Shown in pieces: positions 28,458 through 40,621 of a DNA stretch of 64,000 bases (position 1 is its first letter; every line of letters begins with the position of its first letter). This stretch comes from Struthio camelus (Eukaryota; Chordata; Aves; Struthioniformes; Struthionidae): positions 21,697,068-21,761,067 of the forward strand of contig NC_090952.1 of the NCBI RefSeq assembly GCF_040807025.1, in the 5' to 3' direction. Made by a program: the position numbers and the translations under genes. The notes under the pieces were generated by a model that was not told the origin of the DNA, made no database searches, and saw only the letters and a list, made by a program, of their open reading frames with translations.

Positions 28458-29692
28458 AATTTCCAAGGCTGCTGCCTTTAGTTGACGTTGCAGTCAATTA
28501 CTGTGTTTTCAATTATATCTAAAAGGCAATGATGAAGTTTTTCAGCTTTTACAGTGCTACAAATCACAGAGTCCTTCACTGTACAAACAGCGTCGCAGCC
28601 ACAGTGTATATCACGGCAGCTCACAACTCTCAAATGCAAGCCAGCAGAGGAACCAGTGCCTTCAGAGGCCGGCAAGCCTCCTGCTGTGGCCTGCGAGAGG
28701 AGCACCATATGGCAGGCCATCCCTCCCACACAGCTGTTCTGCGCAGTCCCTTCAGCCACCAGCCCTTGTCTGACAAGAAGGGCAGCACAGTTCTTGGACT
28801 GTGCTGTGGAAGGGCAGGAAGAGCTACTTTCTGCACACTTGACATTTTAACAGTACATTTCTGAAGGTGCTGGGCAGCTGGGATGAGTGATGAAGCGTTA
28901 CTGAGGCCAGGTGAGAAGGGTCGTTCGTGGGGAGGATCATGATGATACAGAGAATTACATTGACCACTGCACTGCTCATCATGAACGCTTAGCCACGCAA
29001 TGTTTCTCTTGCCCGCCCACAATGACTTAGTAGATCTGATGCAAGTAGGTTGCAAACCCATTGCAAACTAAGGGCTGTCTCACAGAATGTTCTTTTAGTT
29101 GTACATAATGTAGCCATGTACCCACTGCTGTATTTGCAAGGCTACCTCCAGAAAAAAAGTGGTTTGGACTGGCAGATCAGGAGCTTTCTTCCCTGGAAAC
29201 TAGACTATATGAAGAGTAACATGACGATGTAGAGTGTGTGGGCACCATAATCCCCACTAGCAGCCAGAAGATGCCACCTACTATTCAGCCATCTGAACAG
29301 GGACTGTTCACTCTCAGAGTGGGTCTTCCCTATGGTTTTGGCATACAACATGTTAATATGCATGCAAGTAAGTGACCAAGAATTGTCTACTATAAGGGAA
29401 GTGCTAGCAGTTGTCAGTTTTTCCAGTTGTATTTAGTAAAAGAAACACTAGCCAAGTCATTTTGATTCTGCTGTGCTCTGGGAGGGGTCTACATGCATAA
29501 TCAGGCTGCATTTTACTTGTAACAGGTTGGTGGTAACCAAGCAGTGAAGTTTATGAAAGTGAGACTGTGAGGACCTGAGCGGAGCAGCAATAGAAATCAG
29601 ATCATTGCCACATAGGGTGAAGAAGAATGCTTGAATTCTGAGACTCCAGTAAGTGGGTGAGTGAGAAACATAAACAGAAGTTGTCAGCTAAA

Positions 29693-29833
29693 ATGGATAT
29701 ACTGACTGCAGTACAAACTGGAGAAGAGCTAGTGACCCTGGTGACTGGGACAGATACAGTTAGGAAGATACCAGTCCATCCAGGCCATACCCTGGAGGAA
29801 TATGCTCCTTTGCATAATGAGCTACAAGCATAG
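29693..29833 (+). pseudogene. Possible gag start remnant, 46 codons
   Basis: An ATG opens 46 codons before a stop, about 165 bp after the primer-binding-like site, which is the usual place for gag. No major homology region or zinc knuckle is visible in the following 1.5 kb in any frame, so identity rests on position alone. It may be a chance open frame. Confidence 0.2.
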
Positions 29834-31328
29834 AGGCAAGGTGAAACTCATAGTAGTAAAGAATACTGTTAAAACAGGGAGACAGGGACCATGAGAGAGA
29901 GAGACCACTGAAAGAGTGACTATTGAAATGGAGTTGGATGCCACGCAAAGCTGAGCTTTAGCTAAGGAATTGGGACCTTTAATAGGGATATTTGTGTGGA
30001 ACAGCTTCTGGCTTTTGAAGCACAGCCTCGTTAAACCAATACTGATGAAAATCCTGTGGCTGAAGCAGCATGTATGCCACTGACTGGGCTGTGCTTAACA
30101 CTGAGCTCCAAGAACTCCCAGTGGTGAGAGACGACAGGCTACGGTAGTTATGCCGAGTATTGAGATGATGCAAAGGAGCTAGATTGGTGTCTAATCAGCT
30201 TCATTTGGAAGGAGAAACAAAAGATGAGGGACTAGAGTCATCTAGTGCGAGAAAACCAGCTGTTGGGGATAGCGGCTGAATTGTTGCCGGGGGAGATGGA
30301 AGTCCTCTTTATAATGAGCTGTGATTCAGAATTGCAGTGCTAGAGGTTATGCATGATTGTGGACCTGTAAACTCTGCTAACATAAACAGAGAGGGTTTTC
30401 AAGGTCATGCTGGAAGGGCTGGAAGGATTCTCTGGACGGAAAAGGAGCTAGAAATAAACTCAGTCAGTCAAAAAGGCAAAGTAATCAGGACAAGTAATAA
30501 TCACTTTCATTAATCAGGGTCCTGAGGGCAGACAAACCCAAAGCTCTGGAGAATAGGAGAGAGCCTTGCAGTCCTGCAGCATGGGGGGATCTGCCTTTGG
30601 GAAAAGAAAGGGGTTTGTGGCTGGAGTGAGTCTTGGAAATGTCACTTGAAGCAGAAGTTGAATACAGTTTGGAAGGAACTGGAGATCTTGGGGGAAGGTA
30701 TGGTTAAGTGGACTGTAAAATCCACTAGTGTCTCAATACATAAATTGTCAGAACTGTGCACTAGAAATGTTGGAAGTTTAATCAATGTGGAAGATCAGCA
30801 GTACAAATCCTCCTGTGGGAGATGCAAACAAATATGGAAAGCCCAAAACGTTCCTAGATTCTGGTACATCAACGAGTACTGAAATTTATATTTTGCAGGA
30901 GTGTGAGTACCTGTGAGGCACACTGTACAGGCAGAGGTGTACAGTGAGCTCCTATGGTAGAGGGAGTGTATTGGTTCTGCTCCTATACCCACTCCCAATG
31001 CAAATTGCTCACTGGAGTGGGTTTGAGTTTTCTTGTATTTGGCATCATAAGCAGGGAGAAAAATGGTCTTTGTGGCAAACCATTCCTTAAACAAAATGGG
31101 TTTATTTTACATCTGACTAATTGTGGAGAGCTAACACAGAAATCGAAGGCCTTATCTTACCTGCTCAATGGTGTACGTCCGTAAGGGATCCTGAAACAGT
31201 CGAAACACCTCAGGATGAGGACGAGTTTCCTTTCTGCAAGTTTAAGCTTGAGATAAGTTAGAGTATGGAAAGATTAATGTCTTTGCTTTAGTAACAGGTC
31301 TTGATCCAAGACGCAGAAACGATGTAAG

Positions 31329-31673
31329 TACCCAAGCAAAGTCCAGAAAGCATTGTTGTCCACTATTAATAGCCTGGTGGATCAAGGAGTGCCAGTGCAA
31401 TGACCCAGTGTGTGTAATTCTCCTGTGTGGCTGGTATTAAAGGCAGACAGAAAGATGCATCTGACTGTGGATTTCAGAGCATTAAATGCTGTAACTCTAC
31501 AAACATCACCTCTTCCTGCTAAAATACCAGAAATTATGGCTGCAATAGTACAAGAAGCTAAGTGATTTTCAGTCATCGATCTAGCAAATGCATTTTTCTA
31601 CAGCCTTCTAGCAGAGAAATGTTGGCAAAAGTTTGCTTTTACATTTCCTGCGAAACAATACCATTTCACATAG
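31329..31673 (+). pseudogene. Retroviral reverse transcriptase remnant
   Basis: One frame reads across 115 codons with in-frame stops at 31401, 31563 and 31671. It shows the early reverse transcriptase blocks in order: a VQKALL..I..L.DQG helix, the TVDFRALN box, then VIDLANAFF containing the first catalytic aspartate, then the FAFTF...Y.FT block. This is the fingers and palm start of a retroviral polymerase. LANAFF, rather than the gammaretroviral LKDAFF, suggests a class III element. After 31673 the frame is lost. The stops show it is not translated as an enzyme. Confidence 0.82.
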
Positions 31674-31743
31674 GTTTTTCACATTTTCTAAGTTCTTGTG
31701 GTCTGCCACATGCGTAGCACCTCAATGTGGGGAAACGATGTCA

Positions 31744-31755
31744 TATGTGGATCAC
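31744..31755 (+). pseudogene. Decayed YxDD polymerase box
   Basis: Seventy bases after the last block of the main frame, and shifted by one base, four codons read Tyr-Val-Asp-His. This is where the YxDD catalytic box of reverse transcriptase is expected. The second aspartate codon is a histidine codon (CAC), and the frame is displaced, so both changes are inactivating. Confidence 0.6.
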
Positions 31756-32177
31756 ACCCAAATGTGGAGAATTCTGAAAAACAAATGACTTGTCTTGCAG
31801 ACAAGAAATTTTGGCTGCAATACAAGAGGAAGGATTGAAAGTCAGCAGACAAAAGGTTCAAGTTAGTGCAACAAGAGGTAAAATGTTTAGGAGCAATACT
31901 AGGTATTGAAGGCCAGACTGCTGATAAACAGAATGTGGAATTAATTCAAAAGCTACTCAAGCCCACTGCTCTGTCTAGCTAAGAGCACTGTGCGGCACAT
32001 TTAATTGCATGCAGGATTTTATTCTGATGGTCATTGAAGTGAGTCGTCCTTCAGCTAGGCTTTTAGAGACAGCTAGGCAAGGCACAGAAGCGCAAGAAGC
32101 TTGGTCCAGCTGAAGCAGGCCCTAGCCCAAGCTCCTAGGGTGGAACGCGTGGACTCAGTAAACCTCTTTGTGTGCAG

Positions 32178-32510
32178 TTTGTCTTTATTAACCAGGAGGT
32201 AGGTGCAGTTTTGACACAAAAGAAAGAATTCATGTTACAGGCAATTGTTTGTGCATCACAGCCTTATCAACACTACGACAGGTATTTACTCATGGAAAAG
32301 AAAAAGAAAAAGGAATGTGTGCCTTTAATCTGTTAATTAGAAAAACTGGATTATGTCATTGGAGGAAGGCCCAAGGTACTACACAACAGTCATGCTTTCT
32401 TAAAGTATGTTGTGTCTGATACAGCCCAAGATAGGTGTGTCTCTAGCCCTAGATGGGCTGCATGGACCGTAGTGTTAGCGGCAAGGGCAAGTAGAACTGG
32501 AAAGGAAACA
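32178..32510 (+). pseudogene. Probable pol connection/RNase H remnant
   Basis: A 52-codon open stretch (32178-32333) includes VGAVLTQ. After a stop at 32334 a second stretch includes an RWAAWT motif near 32450-32470. Both resemble the region between the reverse transcriptase thumb and RNase H in class III and gamma-type polymerases, where a bound histidine-containing segment precedes an R-W-x-x-W-motif. The assignment is moderate and depends on its position downstream of the reverse transcriptase. Confidence 0.45.
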
Positions 32511-32817
32511 CAGCACAAGCATCTCCTTACAGCCTGATGGTGAAGAATGCCAAACACACGGGTCTGCTGTCGCAACCTTGTGCTGTGCAGCGGCTTCTGC
32601 CGGTTTAACCACCTCAGTCAAAGTACATCTGCATAACGCAGGCAGCTCAAGTTCCCATAAGGCACGGCTTACACAGGATTTGCTACAGTCCGTGCAAAGA
32701 AGGGCAGAAGGTAGTGGGGCAGATCTCGCCTCACTCAGTGCAAGTGGCGGAAATCCCAGTAGTAAGGAAATTATTCCAGGTTAATAGCAAAAATTAGGGT
32801 GTGGCTTTCCCATCTTA

Positions 32818-33262
32818 ATGGCTCTACAAGGGACAGACAGCTGTGGCTATATTCCTTTTAAGACCATGACAGGAAGGGAGGTGCGATTCCCACAACATCA
32901 GTGGTTAAATATCGCCATATCACATGAGCGGGAATTGAAAATTCTCACAGATCAATGGATAAAAGAATTAGACAAGCAACTGCAGCAGATTAATTGAAAA
33001 GTAACTGAGTAATTAGGACAAAATGCGCAGAGATTAAACAAAAAATAGAAATGGTAAATAATCAACGTGAAGAGTGGCAAGCAGAGGATCAATGTATCGT
33101 GAATTTCCTGGAAAGAAGCACAACATGGGCTGTAAGTGGGATGGGTCTGGCACTATCACAGATAAAGTTATTCCCACCGTTTTTTAGTTCGGTAAGTTCT
33201 GAGACCATGAGGTGGTTTCGTCAATCCCAGCCAAAGCGTTGCAGAGGAGAAAAAAAACCCTA
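32818..33262 (+). pseudogene. Distal retroviral remnant, identity unresolved
   Basis: Two frames joined by a shift encode a charged, glutamine-rich, helical-looking stretch (about 32820-32995, then 33051-33262). The second frame has a Trp-rich segment followed by a hydrophobic run. It lies where the end of integrase or an envelope-type reading frame would be. No integrase HHCC or DDE motif and no clear envelope motif is visible, so I name no protein. Confidence 0.3.
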
Positions 33263-35453
33263 ACCTTTATGAAAAGTGGTATTTATTTTGCAGGACTGAG
33301 TAAAGGACTTGAGCCTTAGCCAGTCACCGCATCTGGATTAGCATAGAAATAGGGATTTGCTGTGGTGTGTAAGAACAGCTATCCCAGCAACTGTTGTATT
33401 AGGCATAGACGTTAACAAGGTTGGGAACGCAGTTGAGCAGCGTTGGGCTCTTTCTGTTCTGCCTACTCTGCAATGGCAAGGTCCGCACACAGCATAATGT
33501 TGCCTGTGTTTTGTAGCGGTGGGAACAGGACTGGAAGGAGCAGGCCCTTCATGGACGCTGCCTGGGATACGTGCGCCTGTTTTCTTGAAGGTTTATGCTC
33601 TCTGTTTGAGCAAAGCACTTTCTGCAGTCAATATGGATGATCGGTACAGTAAAACCTCAATATTCCAGATTCTGAATAGTAGCATGGCCCCTAGACTGAG
33701 CTCTCTGGCCTGTTGTGGCTTAAATCCCCGAGATGTCAAATTTTCCTGATCATCCAGCATTTCGTGAGTGCAGAGACGCAAAGCCCTGTTCGCCCCGCTG
33801 TCCCCAAGCAAGGTATTCCTTGCTGTGGCTGTTAGAGAACGCATGCATTTGTTAGAGAATCCATGCATGTAGTTTCCTCTGCTCTTCCCTCCATTTTGCA
33901 GAGTCTCAACCACTTTATTTTGAAAGGATCTTACTTAACGAGAGACTTTCCTCTCTCCTGGGAGGCCAGCATGCAGGTAATGAGTGGTGTAGACTTACCC
34001 ATGCTCTGTTGTTCTTGACACCTTTAATCATGCTGTGATTACCATCACACCAAATCCCTTCCTCCCATCTACCTTTCTCTGAATTACATGCAATACACCC
34101 TCATCTGTCAGTGCAGCTCGAGCTTCTCTTTGCTTTCTCCCTCTTTGACCATCTACCCTTTGGCCTTCTACCCTTTCGCCCATGCGAGTGATCCAGTGGC
34201 TCCAAATACGGGAACTGTCTCAGTGGAGGGTCTCTAACTCATTACTTTTTCCTGTTAGAGAGACTACTTTCTTCTGCTGTGAACTAGAATCCCCTGAGAA
34301 AAAGCAAGCTAAAAAAGTCTGTCAGCAGCCTTTTCTGTTCTGCCCTCCTGGTGCAGGTTGAAAGTGAGAAGAAAAGGGCGAAAAGATTAAAAAAAAAAAC
34401 AGAAATCTTCAAAAAAGAAGACTTTTCCAGAGCCCAAACAATCAATCTGACAATAGAAGATAATGATTCCACCTCTGCTCCCGCCTTCTGCAGGACGGGA
34501 ATGTTTAAAACCCACATCTGCTAGAGGTGGTAAAAGACCTAAGTGATCCATCTCGGCTCTGAACATGGAGCCTTGGTGATGAGCTGAAAAGCTTGTTGCT
34601 CACGTTGCAAACAAAGACTTAGCAGAGGGCAGAGGTAAAGTCAACTGAGACCTGGCCTTCTAATCAAGCCCATGCTGTGAGTTCATAGTATTAATCCAGC
34701 AGCCAGTGACATCAAGGTAGGAGGCCTGCATGACCCTGAGTCTGTCCGACAGTGGCTTGCACTACCTAGTAGCGCACATTCCATTTAATAAACTCCATTG
34801 ATATATTTAATAAAGACACCTCACACTTCCACAGTTTCATGTGTGACCTCTCTGTGGTTGCTACCAAAAACACAAAGCAGGAGAGTCAAGGATCATTAGC
34901 TGACGAGACAAAACTGCCCCTTCCCTTGCTCTTCTTCTTGCCTTGTGAGTATCAACTGCTTGGGAGGTAGTGATTGCTTGTAATTTTTCCTGTGTCCATT
35001 ACTGAAGACTCATACAGGTTTGAATGAGAGCTCAGGAAGAAATTAAATTTAAGTGCCTGCAGTTTGGCAAGCATGTAGTCCCAGCTGCTACCTTCAGACT
35101 CATCATGCCCACACTCATCTTCTGCCCAGAGGCTATGCTGATGGGCTCCGGGGAGCCTATGGGGGCTGGATCATGGAATCATCAGGTCTCATCCTTCTCT
35201 GTGACAAGAAAGGAACATTTTCAGACACCAATACACAGAGGAAATCTCTTAGATCCCTCTAAGCATCCCTTTGAGGCCCCCAGCCGTGCTGCAAGCCAGA
35301 GGAGGTTGGGTCGTGTTAAAGGTCATCTGCTCATCTGTCTCAGCAGGGAGAAAAAAAGATGGATTTGGACCTCCGTGAGTCTTTCCTAGGCAAGCTAATG
35401 AAAAGTTTGTAGGAAAAATATCTATTTTAAAATCTGAAGAGAAAAGGGTCTGT

Positions 35454-35520
35454 TTGGTGGGATTTTTTGTTGGGGGTTGGGTGGGTTTTTTTGTTGTTTT
35501 TGGTTTGCAGTTTTTTGGGG
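35454..35520 (+). other. G/T-rich tract with multiple G runs
   Basis: The plus strand here is almost free of A and C and carries repeated GGG and GGGGG runs separated by T runs, such as TTGGGGGTTGGGTGGG. It has the spacing of a potential G-quadruplex, with alternating poly-T. Confidence 0.6.
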
Positions 35521-38500
35521 GCATTAGAAATAGTGTCAGTTGTCAAACAGGACTCTTGGTTGGTTGGTTTGTTTATTTCTAGCTTTCAACATCCTCGAAG
35601 GCATCTAATTGTTCAGGACATACCGAATATCTCCACTTTCAGAAATCAAGCCTGGAGTAGAACTCCCTTGAAAGCAAGACAACAGGAAGCCGAGATGAGT
35701 TTTAGAAAGTAAGTGGTTGTCATTTTTCAGTTCTCGAGATTTCTTAAGAGGGCCAAGGAGATGGTTGGGAGACCCAGAGAAAGGAAACCTGAAGTTCTAG
35801 TGGAAACAGAGGGGGATTTTTTTTTTAGATTTTTTTTTTTTTATTAAATTGTCTTTTTGTTTGACAGCTTTTTCATGCCAGTGCATTTTTTTATGGGAAT
35901 AAAATGACTCTTCCTTCTCAACAAAGGACTGAGGAAATTGCCACACTAATTCTCTGAGCTTCCTAGCAGCTCTCAAGCATAACCAGAAGAGCAATTTGTA
36001 ATGCAAAAATACAAAGACAGAACAAAAGAATAAAAGAACACACAAGTCGTTTCAGTTTGGAAAGCCCCTCGAAAACTTTAGGCAGCTATGGCTGTGTTCC
36101 ATTGCATTTTGAGTGCAGTCAGGGGCCTGTGCTGAAGCCCAAGTCAGCCTTTGCTGCCGCACAGGTCTTTCACGAGGGCTCGGCACTGTGTTACCCTTTA
36201 GCTCAGCCATAAGTGCCTGGCATGCTGCTGGAGAGGCTCTAAATGCTTGCCACCGCCAAGATGTGCTAGCTGCAGGCAGGCTAAGTGGGGCTGCAGCAGC
36301 CCTGGACATCCTAGCAGCACCTAGCCCCCAAGCCTGGCCAGCTGAGATAGGGCAAAGCTCTTCCCTGAGGTCCACTCGTAGCCGAATATCTGTACCTTGT
36401 GAAGTGGAAGCAAAACTGAAAGCCTGCATATCTAGTGCACACCATCTGCACCTAGCAAAATGCTTTGTTACATTAGAAAAATGTTACTCATCTTTCATCT
36501 GCAAGTAGGCAAACTGAGTTTTACCAGAAGGATGTTCCCTTTCCTTAAGCAGACCCATATATTCAAGGAAATCCTGAGCCCACTTGAGCACGGGCTTCCC
36601 TGGAAAAGCACACGTGCGCATGCACACACCCCCCCTCTCTGTACGTATGCGCGCAGGTATTTGCTGTATAGCTGTCCCACACATTTTCCTTGCTAGCTTG
36701 TCATAACCATTACTAAAATATGCTTATCTCATATATGCAAATAGCAGGATATTTATAAGGTTCTTTGAAATTTCCATAATTGTGCTGTAAAAAAAAAAAT
36801 CTCTTTGCTTATCTCACAAAGTGTTGTAACCACAATGTTACTTTTATTGAAATCCAAAAATCACTCAGCAAAAGAAGAATAGTTAAAAAACTGACAGTGT
36901 TTCATATTTTTGAAATAGAAGGGGAAGAGAAAGAGCAAACCAGGCTTTATTATTTTAAATTAGAAAGTTTAATGCTCACCAAAAAGGATATAAACTGTAA
37001 ATGTATTTTAGCAGTTGCTACAGAAAAAGTGAGAGGTTTTAGTAATAATACTTTGTGCTCCTATATCATTTTCATTAGAAAAATCTCAAAGCACTTTCTA
37101 CTTATTAGAGAATGGAATGCCTGAGAACACTCTTGGGATATACTGTAGAAAAGAAAAGTAACAAATATAAATCCACATTATGCTCCATATGGTGATTACC
37201 TGAAACTTCCTAGCTATTTTGGGGATACAGCTCCCCTGCTGTGTTTCAGGATTGCAAGTCTTCGCCTGCTCAGCACAGCCAAGTGCAGTTATGATAGAGG
37301 CTAGCTGCGGGCAGTGAGTGAAATGCGAGGGGCTTCACTATGTATTTTTGGCCGTTTCACGGGTCTCGGAAGCAATACCTGGAAGGTATTTCTCAATCTC
37401 AAAGGTGAGGAACAGAAGTGAGCCGCATAGGTAGGCCAAGACCATAGCTGTGCTTGTGTGGGCTCCGGCCACCTTGTATTCTGCTCTCGTGGGGATGTGT
37501 GAGGGCTCAGTTTGTGGTGATTCCTCTGCCTCTGTTGGGGAATCCTGGCTGGTCTTTGGCTTCACATTAGTAGGTTATGCACCAGGTATGGCAACTTTCC
37601 CTGGCAGGCTCCTACCCCTCGTCTTGGGAAAGATCTGGATAGGCCAGAAAAATAAGATTATATCCTAAATTTAGAAAGAATCATAAAATGCGCACTAGAA
37701 CAACAAAGGGAGGAAGAGAAGCTGTACAGGTAGAGGATATTCCCTAGGCTGATGAAGAAATTAATATTAAAAAATCCCTAGTGTTTAATTTCGGAAAATA
37801 CAATAGGCTGACTGAGTGCCTAGAAGAGGAACAGAATGTTAACATAACTTAGATAAACAGCTGCCAAATGGTTAGACGGACAGAAAAATGAGAAAACCCA
37901 TCAATGCAATGGGGGAAAATAATAAATTAAAAACCAGATGGTTCAAAGATGTGATTGCATCTTCAGCTTCACTGAGAGGAAAGAAGGGGAATACGTATGT
38001 ATTACAGGCAGGCTGGGAACACAAAAGCTGGAAAAATATACACGAACCAAAGAGGCAGACTCATCATAATGGAATTAATTAAAATAGCAGGACCTCAAGT
38101 TATTTTAGGTCCCAGTGGTAGAAACACCAGAACTCCAGTCACATTCTTCATTAATACAGAGAGTTTCCTATTCCATCCGTACTCAGAAAAGGGACCTCTT
38201 CTTTTATGCGCTAGATACTGCGTCAAGGCAGATGGGAGTTACTCTGAACTTGGAGAAAACAAAGAAGCACAAATTAATGGATTAGTGGCAGACAGACAGC
38301 TTAAGACACTTTGCCAAGATACATTTTAGTCCTGCATTTATTCTGCATATATATTTTTTCTTTTGTTCTGTTTAGATCAAAAGTACATGACCAAGCGGAG
38401 ATACACATCTATGTTTTGTATAGATTGGAGTGGGCATTAAAAAAAGCTACAGACAAAAGAAAGACAAAACCAGTCTAAAATGACTGATGCGGTGATTTGC

Positions 38501-40558
38501 TTCATCATATTCAGCACAAAATAAGTACAGCAACTCCAGCTTGCCAGCTTGAACTAATCCCACAAGTTTGGTGTGGGTATATATGCATTTATACCTCTGC
38601 CACACATATACACACAAGCATGTATGCACACCCATACACATTACTGTTCTGTACGAAGGAACGCTGATTAGGTGGGTTCCTCATGGCTGTGGGGAACCTA
38701 GCCAAAATGCTTGTTCTATCAAAATCAGTAGAGGTTTTGGCTTTGACTTCGGAAGCGGCAGGGTTTCACTCAAGTCCACTGCAGTGTTAAAGTTTTAAAC
38801 CTGTAACTAGACTTTGTCCGCCCAAGACTAGTCTTCAACCACTTCTGAAAGAAATCTGGAAACAGTTTAACTGTGCAAATTAATCATGCATAAACAATTT
38901 AAGACATGATACAAATAATGCATCAGCTGGAATTTGGCAGGATGATGGAGGCAGCATCCCAAAATGTACTTGTGTTTGAATAATGTTGATACTTTCATAA
39001 CTATTAACTCTCAAGACCTCCATTTTATATCCCTTGGGAACAGAGTCTTCTTGTGCCTAGAGGATTAGAAACAGGAGATTAGGAGATGTAGGTTCAGTTC
39101 TTGCTGTATGACTTTCAGCTGCTTTCTTAACTTCCTGCCACCTTTTTTTCCCTTGTGTATAATTAGGATAATGGCACTTCTTCATATGTCAGCAGCTTAA
39201 TGCATTTATGTCTAAAATACTCAGACAAAAGGTGCTATAGATTTCAGAGATTATTGTTTATTGTCACAACTGTTATTACTTCCATTTCTGAGAGTTTCAC
39301 TCTCGCACATATAATAAAGGCAAAATATTATGAACACTTTGCCTTATTTGGAACTTAACACCAATTTTATTCTGAATTAATTCCTTTGAATAGAATTATC
39401 CCTGAACTACATCATCCAGGGACTAGCTGCTGACCCCAAGTGTTTAAGAACTACAGATAATCATGGATGAAAAGAGACAAAAATACATTTTATCTAGGAA
39501 GTATCTACTGGTGTGATAGAGACTGAAATTAAAGTATAATCCGGAGAGAGAGGGGGAGTATTCTTTAATTAAAATCAGCTACCTCAAAAGATGGATATTC
39601 TCAGGAGTGAAATTTGCCCTGTGCTGAAGGCTTTCCACTTAAACCCTTGATGATGCAAGGCAAAAGAGTTCTCAAGGAGAAATATTGGCATTAACTGATA
39701 GCCACTTGCTATTGCACGATAAGGCAAAGTTTGCAGAGAAAAAATGTATGGACAACAGAACGGAAAGATGGACAAAATAGGAAGCTGTCTGAAACACAAA
39801 CCTATGATTATCCAGCAACAAATGAATAGTTTGGCAAAGAAAGAGACATAAGAAAGGAACTCTTGAGATAAAGAAAGAAAAATGAAACCAGAAGCTGCAG
39901 AGATCAATGAAAACAATCAGCACTTTTTGCCAGGAGGTGTGTTAAGAAGACAGAAGCCCAGTCTGTAGATAACACATTCAGAGTGCTCCATCGTCCCACC
40001 AACCATCCCCATAGCAATCAGTGGTCACAGCCAAGGACAAATTGTGGTCAAAGGAGTGGAGCATCTGCAAGCTTTCTGTGAAAAGTACCAGGTGAAAGAC
40101 ACAGTATCCATTTGGGGTAGTTCTGGGCCTTGTGGCTGCAATGCCTTCCTCACCTTCAGGGAGAGACTGCTTCTGGCAGTGTGGGAACTGCAGAACACGC
40201 ACTTGAAGGAAGTGCTTCTGATGAGTGCTTCTTAGTGGATCCTATTCTGTTCTCATTTTAGTTACCATTCACAGATGGCTTCCTGCAATACAAAGAAGCT
40301 TCCTGGCAAGGCAGTTTGCTGGATAACATTTGAATTGGATGTGATGGAGGTACTGCCTCACAGAAGCACCATTCGCCAGCATTTATTTCACCGTGTCCAG
40401 CACAGTAGATTTGAGCACCTATTTTGCGCTGACTCTGGCTTCCTCACACTGCTTTCACATGCTAATCTCTCTTGCATGAATCTTGCCTGACAGTTGTCTG
40501 CAACCAGGTGGTCTTTGTGAAAAGTGCTTATGCTGCAGTGGGGAAAAATGTTTCCTTT

Positions 40559-40621
40559 TCCTCTCCTCTCCTCTCCTCTCCTCTCCTCTTCTCTCCTCTC
40601 CTCTCCTCTCCCATCCTCTCT
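40559..40621 (+). repeat. (CCTCT)n pentanucleotide microsatellite
   Basis: About eleven CTCTC/CCTCT units with one TTCTC interruption form a pure polypyrimidine tract, a candidate for triplex (H-DNA) formation. The Glu/Arg-rich minus-strand frame and the Ser/Leu/Pro-rich plus-strand frames across it come from the repeat and are not genes. Confidence 0.95.

Larger units (their letters stand above)
18011..29224. other. Non-coding DNA, no gene recognised
   Basis: No convincing gene is seen. The overlapping open frames at 28529-29061 occur in three frames and on both strands of one somewhat GC-richer segment, which indicates chance lack of stops rather than coding. Items listed separately are a microsatellite (24099-24147), a palindrome (24323-24340), a TAATTA cluster (26410-26458) and a possible Z-DNA tract (28420-28457). 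Confidence 0.65.
29525..33560 (+). mobile_element. Decayed endogenous retrovirus, pol relics
   Basis: The span is bounded by retroviral-looking features and contains recognisable reverse transcriptase (31329-31673), a displaced polymerase box (31744-31755) and a probable connection/RNase H remnant (32178-32510), all on the plus strand and in the expected order. The phrase IDLANAFF in the reverse transcriptase favours a class III (ERV-L/spuma-like) relationship. A possible primer-binding site sits at 29528, and a 46-codon open frame at 29693 lies where gag would begin. I could not find a matching pair of long terminal repeats, so both ends are uncertain. The pol frame is broken by stops and shifts, and no part can be functional as it stands. 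The region from 32800 onward is assigned only by position. Confidence 0.7.

Noticed and set aside
28529..29061. Three overlapping frames of 98 to 143 codons on both strands
   Set aside because: Mutually overlapping frames without known motifs indicate a stop-poor composition, not three genes.
33395..33560. Possible envelope transmembrane segment of the retroviral relic
   Set aside because: Only a short Gly/Val/Thr-rich phrase suggests it. There is no fusion peptide, cysteine pattern or anchor to support it.
37338..37565. 75-codon minus-strand frame with an acidic start and a hydrophobic segment
   Set aside because: It resembles a small membrane protein superficially, but there is no homologue I can name, no splice or promoter signal, and the length is within chance.
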